Origin: a virus
DNA length: 25,398 nucleotides
Virus record (IMG/VR): IMGVR_UViG_3300036857_000511
Location: 1 to 25,398 of that record
Strand: one strand, 5' to 3'
Of the stretch, positions 12,097 through 19,779 are shown piece by piece. The first letter of the stretch is position 1; each line of letters opens with the position of its first letter. The notes below the pieces were generated by a model, which did no database searches, was not told the DNA's origin, and worked only from the letters and a program-made list of their open reading frames with translations. Made by a program: the position numbers and the translations under genes.

Positions 12097-12858
12097 ATGA
12101 CGCAATCGAATGGCAGCACGGCGCTGGCCGTACCGGCGCTCTCGGACAAGCAGCTTCGCACGCGCTTGCAGGTGGCCCGACAGCCAGGCTTCGGCCTGGA
12201 CGGCGCGACCGGTGAGCAACTGCACCTGATCTACCAACTCTGTCAGCGCTATCGGCTCGATCCATTGCTGCACATCACGCTGTTTCGCGATAAACCATTC
12301 ACGACGATCGACGGCCGCATCGAGCTCGCCAAGCGCCACCCGGAGTACCGCGGCTTTCGCACACGACCGCTCACCAAAGACGAGAAAGCGGCGTGGGACT
12401 ACCGCCCCGACGACCTCGTCGTGGAGTGCACCATCACCACGCGCTCGTGGGGCGACATCACCTCGCGCGGCAAGGTGTCCGCGGTCGAGCGCCAGAAGAA
12501 TTCGCCGCTCGGCACCAACCCGCAGGAGATGGCCGAAAAGCGCGCCATCGCGCGTGCATCCCGCCTCGCGTTTGGCCAGTCGGCGTATCTCGACGACGAC
12601 GACCTCGAGCAGGAGCGTGACGACCCGCAGCGTCAGGCCCAGCTCGCCCAGCGCTACACCGAGATCTTCTCAGACGAGGAGGACGAACCATCGACACCAC
12701 CACCGAAGAGCCACAAACAGGGCGCGTCCGACTCCGGTGGCGCGCCCGAATCCCAGCAGGCCGCGGAGATCGTCGACAAGGCCAAGGCCGCCGCCCATCA
12801 GCGCGAACTGGACCTGGCCGAGATCGACCGCCAGCGCCGCGAGGAAGGCCTGATTTAG
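12097..12858 (+). CDS. recT: RecT-family single-strand annealing protein
   Basis: The 253-residue protein carries RecT-type features: QLCQRYRLDPLLHITLF (about 47-63), RDKPFTTIDGRIELAKRHPEYRGF (64-87) and, later, EMAEKRAIARASRLAFG, the usual helix before the end of the core. RecT proteins coat single-stranded DNA and anneal complementary strands in phage recombination. The C-terminal third is acidic and low-complexity, then helical (AEIDRQRREEGLI). No RecE-type exonuclease is adjacent; the VRR-NUC protein upstream is a possible partner. Confidence 0.8.
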   Translation: MTQSNGSTALAVPALSDKQLRTRLQVARQPGFGLDGATGEQLHLIYQLCQRYRLDPLLHITLFRDKPFTTIDGRIELAKRHPEYRGFRTRPLTKDEKAAWDYRPDDLVVECTITTRSWGDITSRGKVSAVERQKNSPLGTNPQEMAEKRAIARASRLAFGQSAYLDDDDLEQERDDPQRQAQLAQRYTEIFSDEEDEPSTPPPKSHKQGASDSGGAPESQQAAEIVDKAKAAAHQRELDLAEIDRQRREEGLI

Positions 12859-12860
12859 CC

Positions 12861-13043
12861 TTGCCGTATCGCAGCGCTGAGCGACGGCGTGCCAATGCTC
12901 GCGATCGCTGGCAGCGCTATCGCGTGTTGCCGTATAGCGCACACTGTCGACTGTACCGCCACTGGGCATGTTTCGGGCGGCGTGGTGAGGGCGCTCCGAA
13001 ACGGGCCTGCGAGTGCCCATGCCATCAGGAGACGTCCACCTGA
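12861..13043 (+). CDS. Cysteine/histidine-rich miniprotein
   Basis: TTG opens a 60-residue basic protein with HCRLYRHWACFG and ACECPCHQ, spaced like a small zinc site. The first half is arginine-rich (YRSAERRRANARDRW). It begins two bases after the RecT stop and ends in a TGATG overlap. Nucleic-acid binding is likely from composition only. Confidence 0.55.
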   Translation: MPYRSAERRRANARDRWQRYRVLPYSAHCRLYRHWACFGRRGEGAPKRACECPCHQETST

Positions 13044-13303
13044 TGTCGAAGCCGGCGGCGCTCGAAGGTGAGACGCAGCGCGAATATGCCTGGAGGGTGT
13101 ACCCCAACGACGCGCGCGAGCTGCTGCTGGCGAAGGCCGCACCGGCGCGCAAGTGCAGTCAACCGTTGTGCCGTGCGGACATCTGGTGGGGTTTTTCCAG
13201 AGCCAACAACCGGCGCTGTCCGTTCGACATCAAACCTGATGGGACCAGGACCGGCACGAATCATTGGAGGACCTGCAGACAACGACCGGAGAGAAAGGAG
13301 TGA
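13043..13303 (+). CDS. Small zinc-ribbon protein
   Basis: ATG overlaps the preceding TGA and gives 86 residues. The C-terminal half has CSQPLCRADIWWG, then RRCPFDIKPDGT, then HWRTCRQ: a C-x4-C / C / H-x3-C arrangement common in phage miniproteins with an added strand. It is likely to bind zinc. Function unknown. Confidence 0.55.
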   Translation: MSKPAALEGETQREYAWRVYPNDARELLLAKAAPARKCSQPLCRADIWWGFSRANNRRCPFDIKPDGTRTGTNHWRTCRQRPERKE

Positions 13304-13317
13304 GTTGAGAAAAGCCC

Positions 13318-13533
13318 ATGCAATTTCGAGCGCGACTCGCGGCGGTGAGTGGCACGGCACCGCGGTCGGACAAACCGAATGTCATCAGTGTCAAGCTGGA
13401 GCCGATGGAATTGCTCGAGGCGGAGTGGCTGTTCGAGCGGCTGGGCGACGACGTGGTGGTGGACCTGGTGGACGGTCCGCCACCGCGCACACCCCTGGAC
13501 GACGCGATCGACGAGGCGGTGAGACGGGCGTAG
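13318..13533 (+). CDS. Hypothetical acidic protein
   Basis: The 71-residue product has a strand NVISVKLEPMELLEAEWLFERLGDD followed by an acidic helix DDAIDEAVRRA. It sits 14 nt after the zinc-ribbon gene and 2 nt before the replication gene. No family was recognised. Confidence 0.5.
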   Translation: MQFRARLAAVSGTAPRSDKPNVISVKLEPMELLEAEWLFERLGDDVVVDLVDGPPPRTPLDDAIDEAVRRA

Positions 13534-13535
13534 TT

Positions 13536-14120
13536 GTGGCGTGGATTGAAGTCCATCAATCACTCGTGTCCCACAAAAAAACGATGGCCTTGTGTGATGC
13601 GCTGGCGATAGAGCCGGCGCAAGCGGTGGGACATCTCGTGTGTCTGTGGACGTGGTCGATCGACAACGCCCCACATGGCGATCTGTCCGGAGTCCAGCCG
13701 GCGAGCATTGCGCGAGCAGCTGGCTGGCCGCGGGGAAGGACCCAGCAACTCCTGGATGCGTTGGTCCAGTCCGGGTTCCTGGAGCACGTCGAGGAGCGGC
13801 TGCGGATCCACGATTTCGACGACTACATTGGCAAGCTCATCGCCCGACGGGAGGCGTCGGTTGCGCGTACACGGGCAGCTCGTTCGCGCACCGTCACACG
13901 CACAAACGGCTCGCGTGCGCCGGATGATGCGCGAATATATGGCGAAAGTACGGTGCTACCCAACCGGACACAACCCAACACAACCGTACCGGACCGCCCC
14001 CCCATAAGCTCCCCCCCAGGCCACGCTGCGAACGGCACACTCCAAACGTCGTGTTGCAGCAAGTTCGCTCAAACGGGCGTTGATCACCTGGCGTCCTGTC
14101 CAACCCGGGTGACGGCGTGA
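13536..14120 (+). CDS. Replication-initiator-like winged-helix protein
   Basis: GTG gives 194 residues. The N-terminal part (1-105) resembles the phage replication and DnaD-like N-terminal fold: WIEVHQSLVSHKKTMALCDAL, then AVGHLVCLWTWSIDNAPHGDL, the turn IARAAGWP and LLDALVQSGFLEHVEERLRIHDFDDYIG. These proteins recruit the helicase to the phage origin. The second half is low-complexity, basic and proline-rich, then Cys-rich. Two runs of seven C (near 13986 and 14002) could permit slippage or be an assembly error, so the C terminus is less secure. Confidence 0.6.
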   Translation: MAWIEVHQSLVSHKKTMALCDALAIEPAQAVGHLVCLWTWSIDNAPHGDLSGVQPASIARAAGWPRGRTQQLLDALVQSGFLEHVEERLRIHDFDDYIGKLIARREASVARTRAARSRTVTRTNGSRAPDDARIYGESTVLPNRTQPNTTVPDRPPISSPPGHAANGTLQTSCCSKFAQTGVDHLASCPTRVTA

Positions 14121-14462
14121 CTACGCTGCTCGACAGCCACACGCTTCACGTCGTCTCGCTTCCTCGAGCTTCGCGTGGCAGCGGCGGTGCACCGCGACCA
14201 GGTCCGACGCTTCCTCATAGCCCAGCGCTTCGTAGCCATTGGCGTGGTGGACGTCGTAGGACTTGCCAAGCAGATACCCGCATTCCCAGCAGCGGAACTT
14301 CTGGCGGACGAGTGCCTCGTACTTTTGGTGGTCGTGCCGCGGCGAGCACCACCAGCGTCGGTACTGCGGCGAGGGCCAGACCTGCGGACTCGTCACTTGG
14401 ACCACGTAGCGACTCCAATCAAACAGCGTCGGCTGCATCGGTTGGGAGCGGAACATGTGCAC
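14121..14462 (-). CDS. HNH endonuclease
   Basis: The 113-residue protein has the zinc pair CWEC (58-61), the catalytic DVHHAN (70-75, H72/H73, N75) and the closing CH (95-96), the HNH order C-x2-C / HH-N / CH. HNH proteins nick or cut DNA; phage examples serve homing or assist terminase. It is the only leftward gene between two rightward modules. It faces the replication gene tail to tail with no gap. GTG at 14462 is the longest start. Confidence 0.8.
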   Translation of the reverse strand: MHMFRSQPMQPTLFDWSRYVVQVTSPQVWPSPQYRRWWCSPRHDHQKYEALVRQKFRCWECGYLLGKSYDVHHANGYEALGYEEASDLVAVHRRCHAKLEEARRREACGCRAA

Positions 14463-14557
14463 ACGCTAGCGTTCCGCCGGCGTTACAAACGTTGTACTCA
14501 CACATGTATTGCCGGCGCTCTGGCTACATGGCACCGACCGGATTAGAGGTGCAATGA

Positions 14558-14911
14558 ATGCCATTGCGTTGGCAATTGCGGTTCGATGGCGACGATTGGC
14601 CGAAGCCATCAAAGCCAGTCCGTCCGAGGCTGCGCATGGTCGATGAAAGCCGTCTGGCAGAGATTCGTGCGCTCGCGCCGGAACTCGATGATCCGTCTGA
14701 GATCGAGATTGTCGCGCAAATTTATTATGAAGATGCCGACAACTACGAGATCGCCGTGTCCTTGGGTCGTGATAGTCGTAATTGGGTTCAGACGCATCTA
14801 CGTACGATCGCGGCTAGCCTGCATGTGCGACCTAAGGGCAAGCACTTGAGACCGGCAATTACGGCTGAGTTGGCCCGCCGCGAGCGGGCGCGCCGCGAGA
14901 AGTCGGCATGA
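14558..14911 (+). CDS. Hypothetical protein, first gene of the packaging module
   Basis: ATG at 14558 has an AGAGG site 8 nt upstream and gives 117 residues. The core DPSEIEIVAQIYYEDADNYEIAVSLGRD and NWVQTHLRTIAASL is helical and could hold a helix-turn-helix, and the tail is basic (ARRERARREKSA). It may be a DNA-binding or packaging accessory protein by position. No family was recognised. Confidence 0.55.
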   Translation: MPLRWQLRFDGDDWPKPSKPVRPRLRMVDESRLAEIRALAPELDDPSEIEIVAQIYYEDADNYEIAVSLGRDSRNWVQTHLRTIAASLHVRPKGKHLRPAITAELARRERARREKSA

Positions 14912-15108
14912 CCTGGCAGGACACCCAGCTGCGCAGTCTCGCCAAACGCATGGTCCACTTCGAACGCCTCGCCCAGCGTGCTGAAGCTCGCCACGAGCAC
15001 GACCGTGCCAGAGATATCTGGGCCCGCCGCGAAATCGTCCAGTGGCAGCGCTCGCTCCTCCTCCGCGACGTCTGGGACGCCCGCCGTGGCCAGCAGCGTG
15101 GCGCATGA
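14908..15108 (+). CDS. Hypothetical basic helical protein
   Basis: The 66-residue product is rich in Arg, Glu, Gln and His (RMVHFERLAQRAEARHEHDRAR) and is probably an amphipathic helical hairpin. ATGA overlaps join it to both the upstream gene and the small terminase gene. It is likely to be co-expressed with the packaging genes. Function unknown. Confidence 0.6.
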   Translation: MTWQDTQLRSLAKRMVHFERLAQRAEARHEHDRARDIWARREIVQWQRSLLLRDVWDARRGQQRGA

Positions 15109-15533
15109 CCCGCGGCGTCCCCCACAGCCCCGAGCTGCGCGCCCAGGTGCTGGCAGCCATCCTTGCCGGCTCGACCGTGGCCGATGCTGCAGCACGCTTC
15201 AACATCGACAAGAGCATCGTGTCGCGCTGGGCTACCGCGGATGCAACGATTGCAACGACGCGTGCGAATGCTCGGAGTCCCGAAGCGCTCGAGGCGATGA
15301 TTTTTGACCTCGTCGCCGAGCACATCACGACGCTTCGCGCTCAACTTCAAGCGGCCGCCTCCACTGCCTACGTTCAGGGGCAAACCGCCGGAGACCTTGC
15401 CGCCCTACTGGGCGCCGAGCGGGATACGCTCATTCGACTTCTCAGCGGATTCCGACCCCTCGAGCCCGAGCCACGATCTGAGCTCGCTGGACCTGCCGAC
15501 GCTGCACCCGGCGCAGCAGCGGATGATCAGTGA
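15105..15533 (+). CDS. Small terminase subunit (terS-like)
   Basis: ATG at 15105 overlaps the previous stop and gives 142 residues. The N terminus (SPELRAQVLAAILAGSTVADAAARFNIDKSIVSRWA) is a homeodomain-like helix-turn-helix, and a helical oligomerisation region (QLQAAASTAYVQGQTAGDLAALLG) follows. This is the usual plan of small terminases, which bind phage DNA and present it to the large subunit. The large subunit gene is directly downstream, so the call rests on order and fold. Confidence 0.65.
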   Translation: MTRGVPHSPELRAQVLAAILAGSTVADAAARFNIDKSIVSRWATADATIATTRANARSPEALEAMIFDLVAEHITTLRAQLQAAASTAYVQGQTAGDLAALLGAERDTLIRLLSGFRPLEPEPRSELAGPADAAPGAAADDQ

Positions 15534-16722
15534 AGCCAAACGCTTCAACGTGGCCGTCTGCGGCCGGCAGATGGGTAAGACCACGCTGGGTATCGAACGC
15601 ACCGCACGCGGCGCCGCGGACGGATTATCGTGTGCCTGGTTCGCACCGACGTTCAAATTCCTGGAGCAATCCTGGCGCACACTCCGCGAGATTCTGGCAC
15701 CGGTAACCTCCGCGAAATCCGAGCAGCAACACCGGTTGGACCTCGCCGGTGGAGGCAGCATCGAGTGCTGGAGTCTGGAGGATCCGGACGCCGGTCGTGG
15801 ACGACGCTACGCCAGAATTGTGGTGGACGAAGCGGCCATTGTGCGCGACCTGGAGCACGTGTGGCAGGCGTCACTCCGGCCGACACTGTCCGTGCTGCGC
15901 GGCGACGCGTGGTTTCTCAGCACGCCCAAAGGGCTGAATTATTTTCACACGCTGTACCAGCTCGGCCAGGACCCGCTCGAGTCGGAGTGGATGTCCTGGC
16001 AGATGCCATCCTCGGCCTCGCCGTTCATCCACGTCGAGGAGATCGCCGCGGCCAAGGCGGAGCTACCCGAGCGCGTGTTCGCCCAGGAGTTCCTCGCCGA
16101 GTTCTTGGCGCTCGAGGGCGCCGGCGTGTTCCGCGGGGTCGACGCCGTCGCGCGACTCGAGCCGCAGCCGCCCGCGCAGTACCACCAGTACGTCTTCGGC
16201 GTGGACTGGGGCCGTAGCAACGATTTCACGTGCATCAGCATCCTGGACGCCACCACGCTCGAGCAGGTCGCCCTCGACCGGTTCACCCAGATCGACTGGG
16301 AGTTCCAGTCCGAGCGCTTGCACCGCTGGGCCGACCTGTACCAGCCGCGCGCCATCGTCGCCGAGACCAACGCCATGGGCAACCCGCTCGTCGAGCGCTT
16401 GCAGCAGGGCTACGGGCGCGTGTACGGCGACGCCAGGCGCGCGCTGCCGATGCAGCCGTGGCTGGCCACCAATGCGTCGAAGGCCGCGGCCATCCAGTCG
16501 CTCAGTCTGGCGATCGAGAACGGCGAGGTGACGTTGCTCGACGACCAGGTGCAGACGGGCGAGCTGCTGGCGTACGAGGCCGAGCGGATGCCGTCTCGCT
16601 TGCTCAGGTACGGCGCGCCCCAGGGCCAGCACGATGACACGGTGATTGCGCTGGCACTTGCCTGGCTCGGGGCGAGCGTGCCGCAGGTCACCACGCGCTC
16701 GAGTTACGCGTTCAGCCGATGA
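15523..16722 (+). CDS. terL: Large terminase subunit
   Basis: From ATG at 15523 the protein has 399 residues. ATPase: Walker A GRQMGKTT (14-21), Walker B VVDEAA with D102/E103, coupling motif STPKG (133-137). RNase-H-like nuclease: GVDWGRSND (D228), AETNAMG (E281), HDDTV (D371/D372). It drives ATP-dependent packaging and cuts the DNA. The ATG cuts into an adenine-binding LHPAQQR segment just upstream, so the real start may be a non-ATG codon inside terS; the frame is open from TTG at 15304. An ORF that reads into the repeat array begins at its stop. Confidence 0.93.
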   Translation: MISEAKRFNVAVCGRQMGKTTLGIERTARGAADGLSCAWFAPTFKFLEQSWRTLREILAPVTSAKSEQQHRLDLAGGGSIECWSLEDPDAGRGRRYARIVVDEAAIVRDLEHVWQASLRPTLSVLRGDAWFLSTPKGLNYFHTLYQLGQDPLESEWMSWQMPSSASPFIHVEEIAAAKAELPERVFAQEFLAEFLALEGAGVFRGVDAVARLEPQPPAQYHQYVFGVDWGRSNDFTCISILDATTLEQVALDRFTQIDWEFQSERLHRWADLYQPRAIVAETNAMGNPLVERLQQGYGRVYGDARRALPMQPWLATNASKAAAIQSLSLAIENGEVTLLDDQVQTGELLAYEAERMPSRLLRYGAPQGQHDDTVIALALAWLGASVPQVTTRSSYAFSR

Positions 16723-16729
16723 AACTGCC

Positions 16730-16884
16730 CGGCGTGGCGAGGCGTGGTCAGGTCGGGTTTGGCATGGTCAGGCGGGGACGGGCGAGGCCAGGCCCGGCCC
16801 GGTGGGGCGGGGCAAGGCCAGGCCAGGCAAGGCATGGTCCGGTGGGGCGGGGCCAGGTCTGGCGCGGCGGGACAAGGCGAGGAC
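16730..16884 (+). repeat. NGGYN pentanucleotide array
   Basis: About 31 five-base units follow the terL stop in strict register: CGGCG, TGGCG, AGGCG, TGGTC, AGGTC and so on. Nearly every unit fits NGGYN; the exceptions are GGGAC and GGACA. Because five is prime to three, it has no preferred reading frame. It ends at GGACAAGGCGAGGAC, which recurs at 16989. Confidence 0.75.
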
Positions 16885-16913
16885 ATCAACACTTGGGAAA
16901 GGAGAGCCAAAAC

Positions 16914-17015
16914 GTGCAATTAGCCATTGCCTTTGACGGCATAACAGGGCTGTTACAGCACAACCCACGGCTCATCGACAGTGTGGCTGGACAAGGCGAG
17001 GACCGGCGGGGCTAA
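16914..17015 (+). CDS. 33-residue mini-gene inside the pentamer region
   Basis: GTG has a strong AAAGGAGAG site 9 nt upstream and gives 33 residues (MQLAIAFDGITGLLQHNPRL then an RRG end). The coding part differs in composition from the GC-rich array on both sides. The last codons (AGQGEDRRG) are written in the second array. The frame is also open back to ATG 16719, which overlaps the terL stop and would read the array as a 98-residue Arg/Gly/Pro-rich protein. The strong ribosome-binding site favours the short form. Function unknown. Confidence 0.5.
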   Translation: MQLAIAFDGITGLLQHNPRLIDSVAGQGEDRRG

Positions 17016-17088
17016 GCAAGGCTAGTCCGGGCTCGTCCGGGCTCGGCTAGGCATGGTTCAGCGTGGATGGGCAAGGCAGGGGACCGCC
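16985..17088 (+). repeat. Second part of the pentamer array
   Basis: Units such as AAGGC, CCGGC, TAAGC, AAGGC, TAGTC, CGGGC and TCGTC continue the five-base period after the mini-gene, more degenerate than the first part. CCGGGCTCG is duplicated. It ends before the portal upstream region. Confidence 0.6.
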
Positions 17089-17092
17089 GGCG

Positions 17093-17114
17093 CGTGAAAC
17101 GTTACCCGTGAAAC
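17093..17114 (+). repeat. Direct repeat CGTGAAAC before the portal gene
   Basis: CGTGAAAC occurs at 17093-17100 and again at 17107-17114, each followed by a TT-containing step. It may be an operator or activator site for the portal and virion genes. No clear -35 and -10 pair is visible. Confidence 0.3.
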
Positions 17115-17139
17115 ATTGGCGTTACACTGGCGCGCAAGC

Positions 17140-19098
17140 GTGGCAGCTGACGATCCGCCGACGGCGTCCTACTTGTGCGAACTTCAAGCCGAAATGTTCG
17201 ACAGGTATCGGCGTGACGACGTGCAGATCGACACCACGCGCGCCCAGCGCGAGATGAGAATCCCCGCCATGATGGGCGCCGACGAGAAGTACACGCTGGT
17301 CAACGTCGACCCGCGCGACCCCGACGTCAGCGAGGAAGGCTTTCAGCAGACGGCCATGCTCACCCTCGAGCGACCCAAGCTGCACCTGGACGGGGGCGAG
17401 TCGGACACGGCCCAGACCGCGGCGTCGCAGCGCGAGCACTGGACGGAAGAGACGCTGTGGACGTGCGGCTCGCGCACGCCCGGCCAGGACACCATGACGT
17501 TCATCACCGACGCGGCGCTGAACGACGGCGGCGCGTGGAGCAAAATCCTGTTCCTGCCGGATGCGTGGGACAAGCGCTACGCCTACCCGGCGCCCAACCC
17601 TGGCGAAAGCTACGAGGCCTGGCAGCACTACGACAGGGCCACCGAGGACATCAAAAAGACCTGCGGTCCGCCGTTCGCCTGGGAGTTCGTCGACGCGCGC
17701 ACGGTGTATCCCGACACCATGGGCGGGCGCGTGTGCGAGGTGCTCGAGGTCACCGACCGACCGGTCAGGACGACGTTCCGCCGCTACCGGCTAGGACTGG
17801 ACGGCGACGGCAACATCGTGCCCGAGGAGATGGGCCAACCGCAGGCATCCAACGCGTGGGGCGCCAACCAGCGGCCGATCCTGCCCACCAGTCTGACGAT
17901 GATCGAACACTGGGACGAGACGTGGGCGTCGTGGTGCGTCGCGGGCCAGAACTACAAGAGCGAGCCGACCGGCCAGGTCGTCAAGCAGTTCAAGCACAAC
18001 TACGGCTTTCTGCCGTACGACTTCGCGCCCGGCTTGTGGATGAATTTCTGGCGCAATCGCAAGGTGGGCTGGGGCGTCTCTCAAACGAAGCTGTGGCTGG
18101 TGCAGTATCGCCAGTACCTCAGAGCCATGCACGCCCAGTACGTCGCTCGCGACCTGCTCAGTCCGCTGGTGACGTACGGCGACTCGAGCGCCGCGCCGGT
18201 GATTGGCGATGACGGCAAGCCCCGCGATCGCGACCCCGGTCCGCTACCGGGGGAGGTCATCAACCTCGGGCCTGGCCGTCAACTGCAGCGTATCAACTAC
18301 CCCGATGCGACCACGCTCGAAAAACACATGCAGCTGATCGACAACGCCATCCGCGAGCTCGAGTCGCCCCGAGTCACGACGCTCTCGGGCATGGAGGGCG
18401 CCGGCTTCGCCATCTCGCAGGTGCTCAGCTATCAGCGCGTACGGGTGGGCCCGATCGTCAACAACATCGAGAGTTTGCTCAAGCGTCAGACCGAAAAGCT
18501 GTGGGACCTGGCACAGAACAAGGTCCAGGAAAAGATCTGGGTGGGCTACACCGGGCAGTCGACCAAGACCGGCAGTGGCTATATCGGCCTGGGACCCGAC
18601 GACTTCGCGCGGCCCGTCAAAATCGAGTGGGATGTCAAGCAGGAATTGCCCACCGACGACCTGATCAAGGCGCGCTACGCCCATGAACGCCTGCAAGCTG
18701 GTACCTGGGGCAGCGACGAGGCCATCGACTACCTCGGTGATAACCCGGACGAGATCCGACGCTCGAAGGCGCGCGATCGCATCCGCCAGAGTCCGCAGTA
18801 CCAGCAGTGGCTCGATCAGCAAGTGTTCCAGTTCGCGGGTCGCGGCGACATCCTCGGCGCCGCCGCACAGGCGCAGGCCATGGCAGCCCAGGGCCAGCTG
18901 CCGGGTGGTCCGCCTGGCACACCCGGTGGTATGGCGACGCCGGCACCGGGTGTCTTCGAGGGCGGGCAGCCAGGCGCCGGAGGCGTTCCGGACCTGGCTG
19001 CACTGGCCACCGCGCCGAATGGAGCCGGCGCACTACCACCACCGGGTCAGCAGGTGATGCAGGGCGCCGCGCAAAACGTCGGCGCACCGGGTGGATAA
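17140..19098 (+). CDS. Portal-like protein
   Basis: GTG at 17140 gives 652 residues (a TTG at 17116 adds eight). The gene follows terL and contains the late portal pattern: NAIRELESPRVTTLSGMEGAG, FAISQVLSYQRVRVGPIVNNIE and a long helix LLKRQTEKLWDLAQN. Mid-protein it is aromatic-rich (LWMNFWRNRKVGWGVS). The C terminus is a Gly/Pro/Ala-rich tail after about residue 585. Portals form the dodecameric ring through which DNA is packaged and ejected. The assignment rests mostly on position, size and the SGFA-like region. Confidence 0.7.
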   Translation: MAADDPPTASYLCELQAEMFDRYRRDDVQIDTTRAQREMRIPAMMGADEKYTLVNVDPRDPDVSEEGFQQTAMLTLERPKLHLDGGESDTAQTAASQREHWTEETLWTCGSRTPGQDTMTFITDAALNDGGAWSKILFLPDAWDKRYAYPAPNPGESYEAWQHYDRATEDIKKTCGPPFAWEFVDARTVYPDTMGGRVCEVLEVTDRPVRTTFRRYRLGLDGDGNIVPEEMGQPQASNAWGANQRPILPTSLTMIEHWDETWASWCVAGQNYKSEPTGQVVKQFKHNYGFLPYDFAPGLWMNFWRNRKVGWGVSQTKLWLVQYRQYLRAMHAQYVARDLLSPLVTYGDSSAAPVIGDDGKPRDRDPGPLPGEVINLGPGRQLQRINYPDATTLEKHMQLIDNAIRELESPRVTTLSGMEGAGFAISQVLSYQRVRVGPIVNNIESLLKRQTEKLWDLAQNKVQEKIWVGYTGQSTKTGSGYIGLGPDDFARPVKIEWDVKQELPTDDLIKARYAHERLQAGTWGSDEAIDYLGDNPDEIRRSKARDRIRQSPQYQQWLDQQVFQFAGRGDILGAAAQAQAMAAQGQLPGGPPGTPGGMATPAPGVFEGGQPGAGGVPDLAALATAPNGAGALPPPGQQVMQGAAQNVGAPGG

Positions 19099-19119
19099 AC
19101 ACAGGAGGAGTCCAGGCGC

Positions 19120-19311
19120 ATGGCCAACAAGAGCGGCGGGTGGAAGCCACCCTCGGGCGATCAGCACCCACCCTTCAAGGGCGGGCAGAAGACGAGCTGC
19201 ATCGGCGGCGCGCATGACGCGGGCCCGATGAACAACCACGGCGGCGGCGGCGAGGGCACCACTCACGCCAATGCTGTCACGCGTCCGCCCAACGGCATCC
19301 GGACGAAGTAG
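19120..19311 (+). CDS. Small Gly/His-rich hypothetical protein
   Basis: An ACAGGAGGAG site precedes ATG, and the product has 63 residues, mostly Gly, His, Asn and Pro with one cysteine (KTSCIGGAH). It is likely disordered, perhaps a head or scaffold accessory. No family was recognised. Confidence 0.55.
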   Translation: MANKSGGWKPPSGDQHPPFKGGQKTSCIGGAHDAGPMNNHGGGGEGTTHANAVTRPPNGIRTK

Positions 19312-19313
19312 TC

Positions 19314-19463
19314 GTGGCCGGCTCAAAGGCGAAGAAGTGGACCGAGGCGAGCGATGCCGCGGCCGACAAGCGCGCCGGCATCAAGCAAGGCAGCGCGAAG
19401 GACAACGCACTCGATCGCGCCCGAGGGGTGCCGGTGCGCAAGGCAGCCAAGAAGGGCAAGTAG
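19314..19463 (+). CDS. Small lysine/alanine-rich protein
   Basis: GTG gives 49 residues (MAGSKAKKWTEASDAA, then KRAGIKQGSAKDNALDRARG and a KAAKKGK tail), highly basic. It lies in a chain of short basic proteins between portal and giant virion protein. It is probably an ejected or DNA-condensing virion peptide by composition and position. Function unknown. Confidence 0.5.
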   Translation: MAGSKAKKWTEASDAAADKRAGIKQGSAKDNALDRARGVPVRKAAKKGK

Positions 19464-19467
19464 TCGC

Positions 19468-19650
19468 GTGGCCGAGAAGTGGATCCAGGGGGCCATCAAA
19501 CGACCTGGCGCGTTCACGGCCAAGGCCAAGGCCGCGGGCAAGAGTGTGTCGGAGTTCGCCAACCAGGTCAGCAAGCCGGGCTCGAAAGCCAGCACGCGCA
19601 CCAAACGTCAGGCGGCGCTGGCCAAGACGCTCAAAAAGATCAACAAGTGA
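19468..19650 (+). CDS. Small conserved-type basic virion-region protein
   Basis: The 60-residue product has the pattern KWIQGAIKRPGAFTAKAKAAG, then EFANQVSKPGS, then RQAALAKTLKKINK. This resembles short basic proteins that sit beside portal genes in many phages. The role is not known to me. GTG start; it ends in a GTGA overlap with the next gene. Confidence 0.6.
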   Translation: MAEKWIQGAIKRPGAFTAKAKAAGKSVSEFANQVSKPGSKASTRTKRQAALAKTLKKINK

Positions 19651-19769
19651 AAGCGCGTCGTTTCGGCCGCCACTGGGGCTTTCCCCGAGGCTGGCTGCTG
19701 TACTTCGTGGCGCTGGGCTGGCGCGGCTGCCCGCACTGGTCGCACAACCTGACCTGGCGGGACGCGTAA
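19647..19769 (+). CDS. 40-residue aromatic-rich protein
   Basis: GTG overlaps the previous stop and gives 40 residues with seven Trp and a hydrophobic core (WLLYFVALGWRGC). It may touch the membrane. Support is the overlap and the open frame ending just before the next gene. Function unknown. Confidence 0.45.
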   Translation: MKARRFGRHWGFPRGWLLYFVALGWRGCPHWSHNLTWRDA

Positions 19770-19779
19770 GAAACGTACG

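Noticed and set aside
16730-17088. CRISPR array
   Set aside because: Five-base degenerate units with no spacers do not form repeat-spacer structure.
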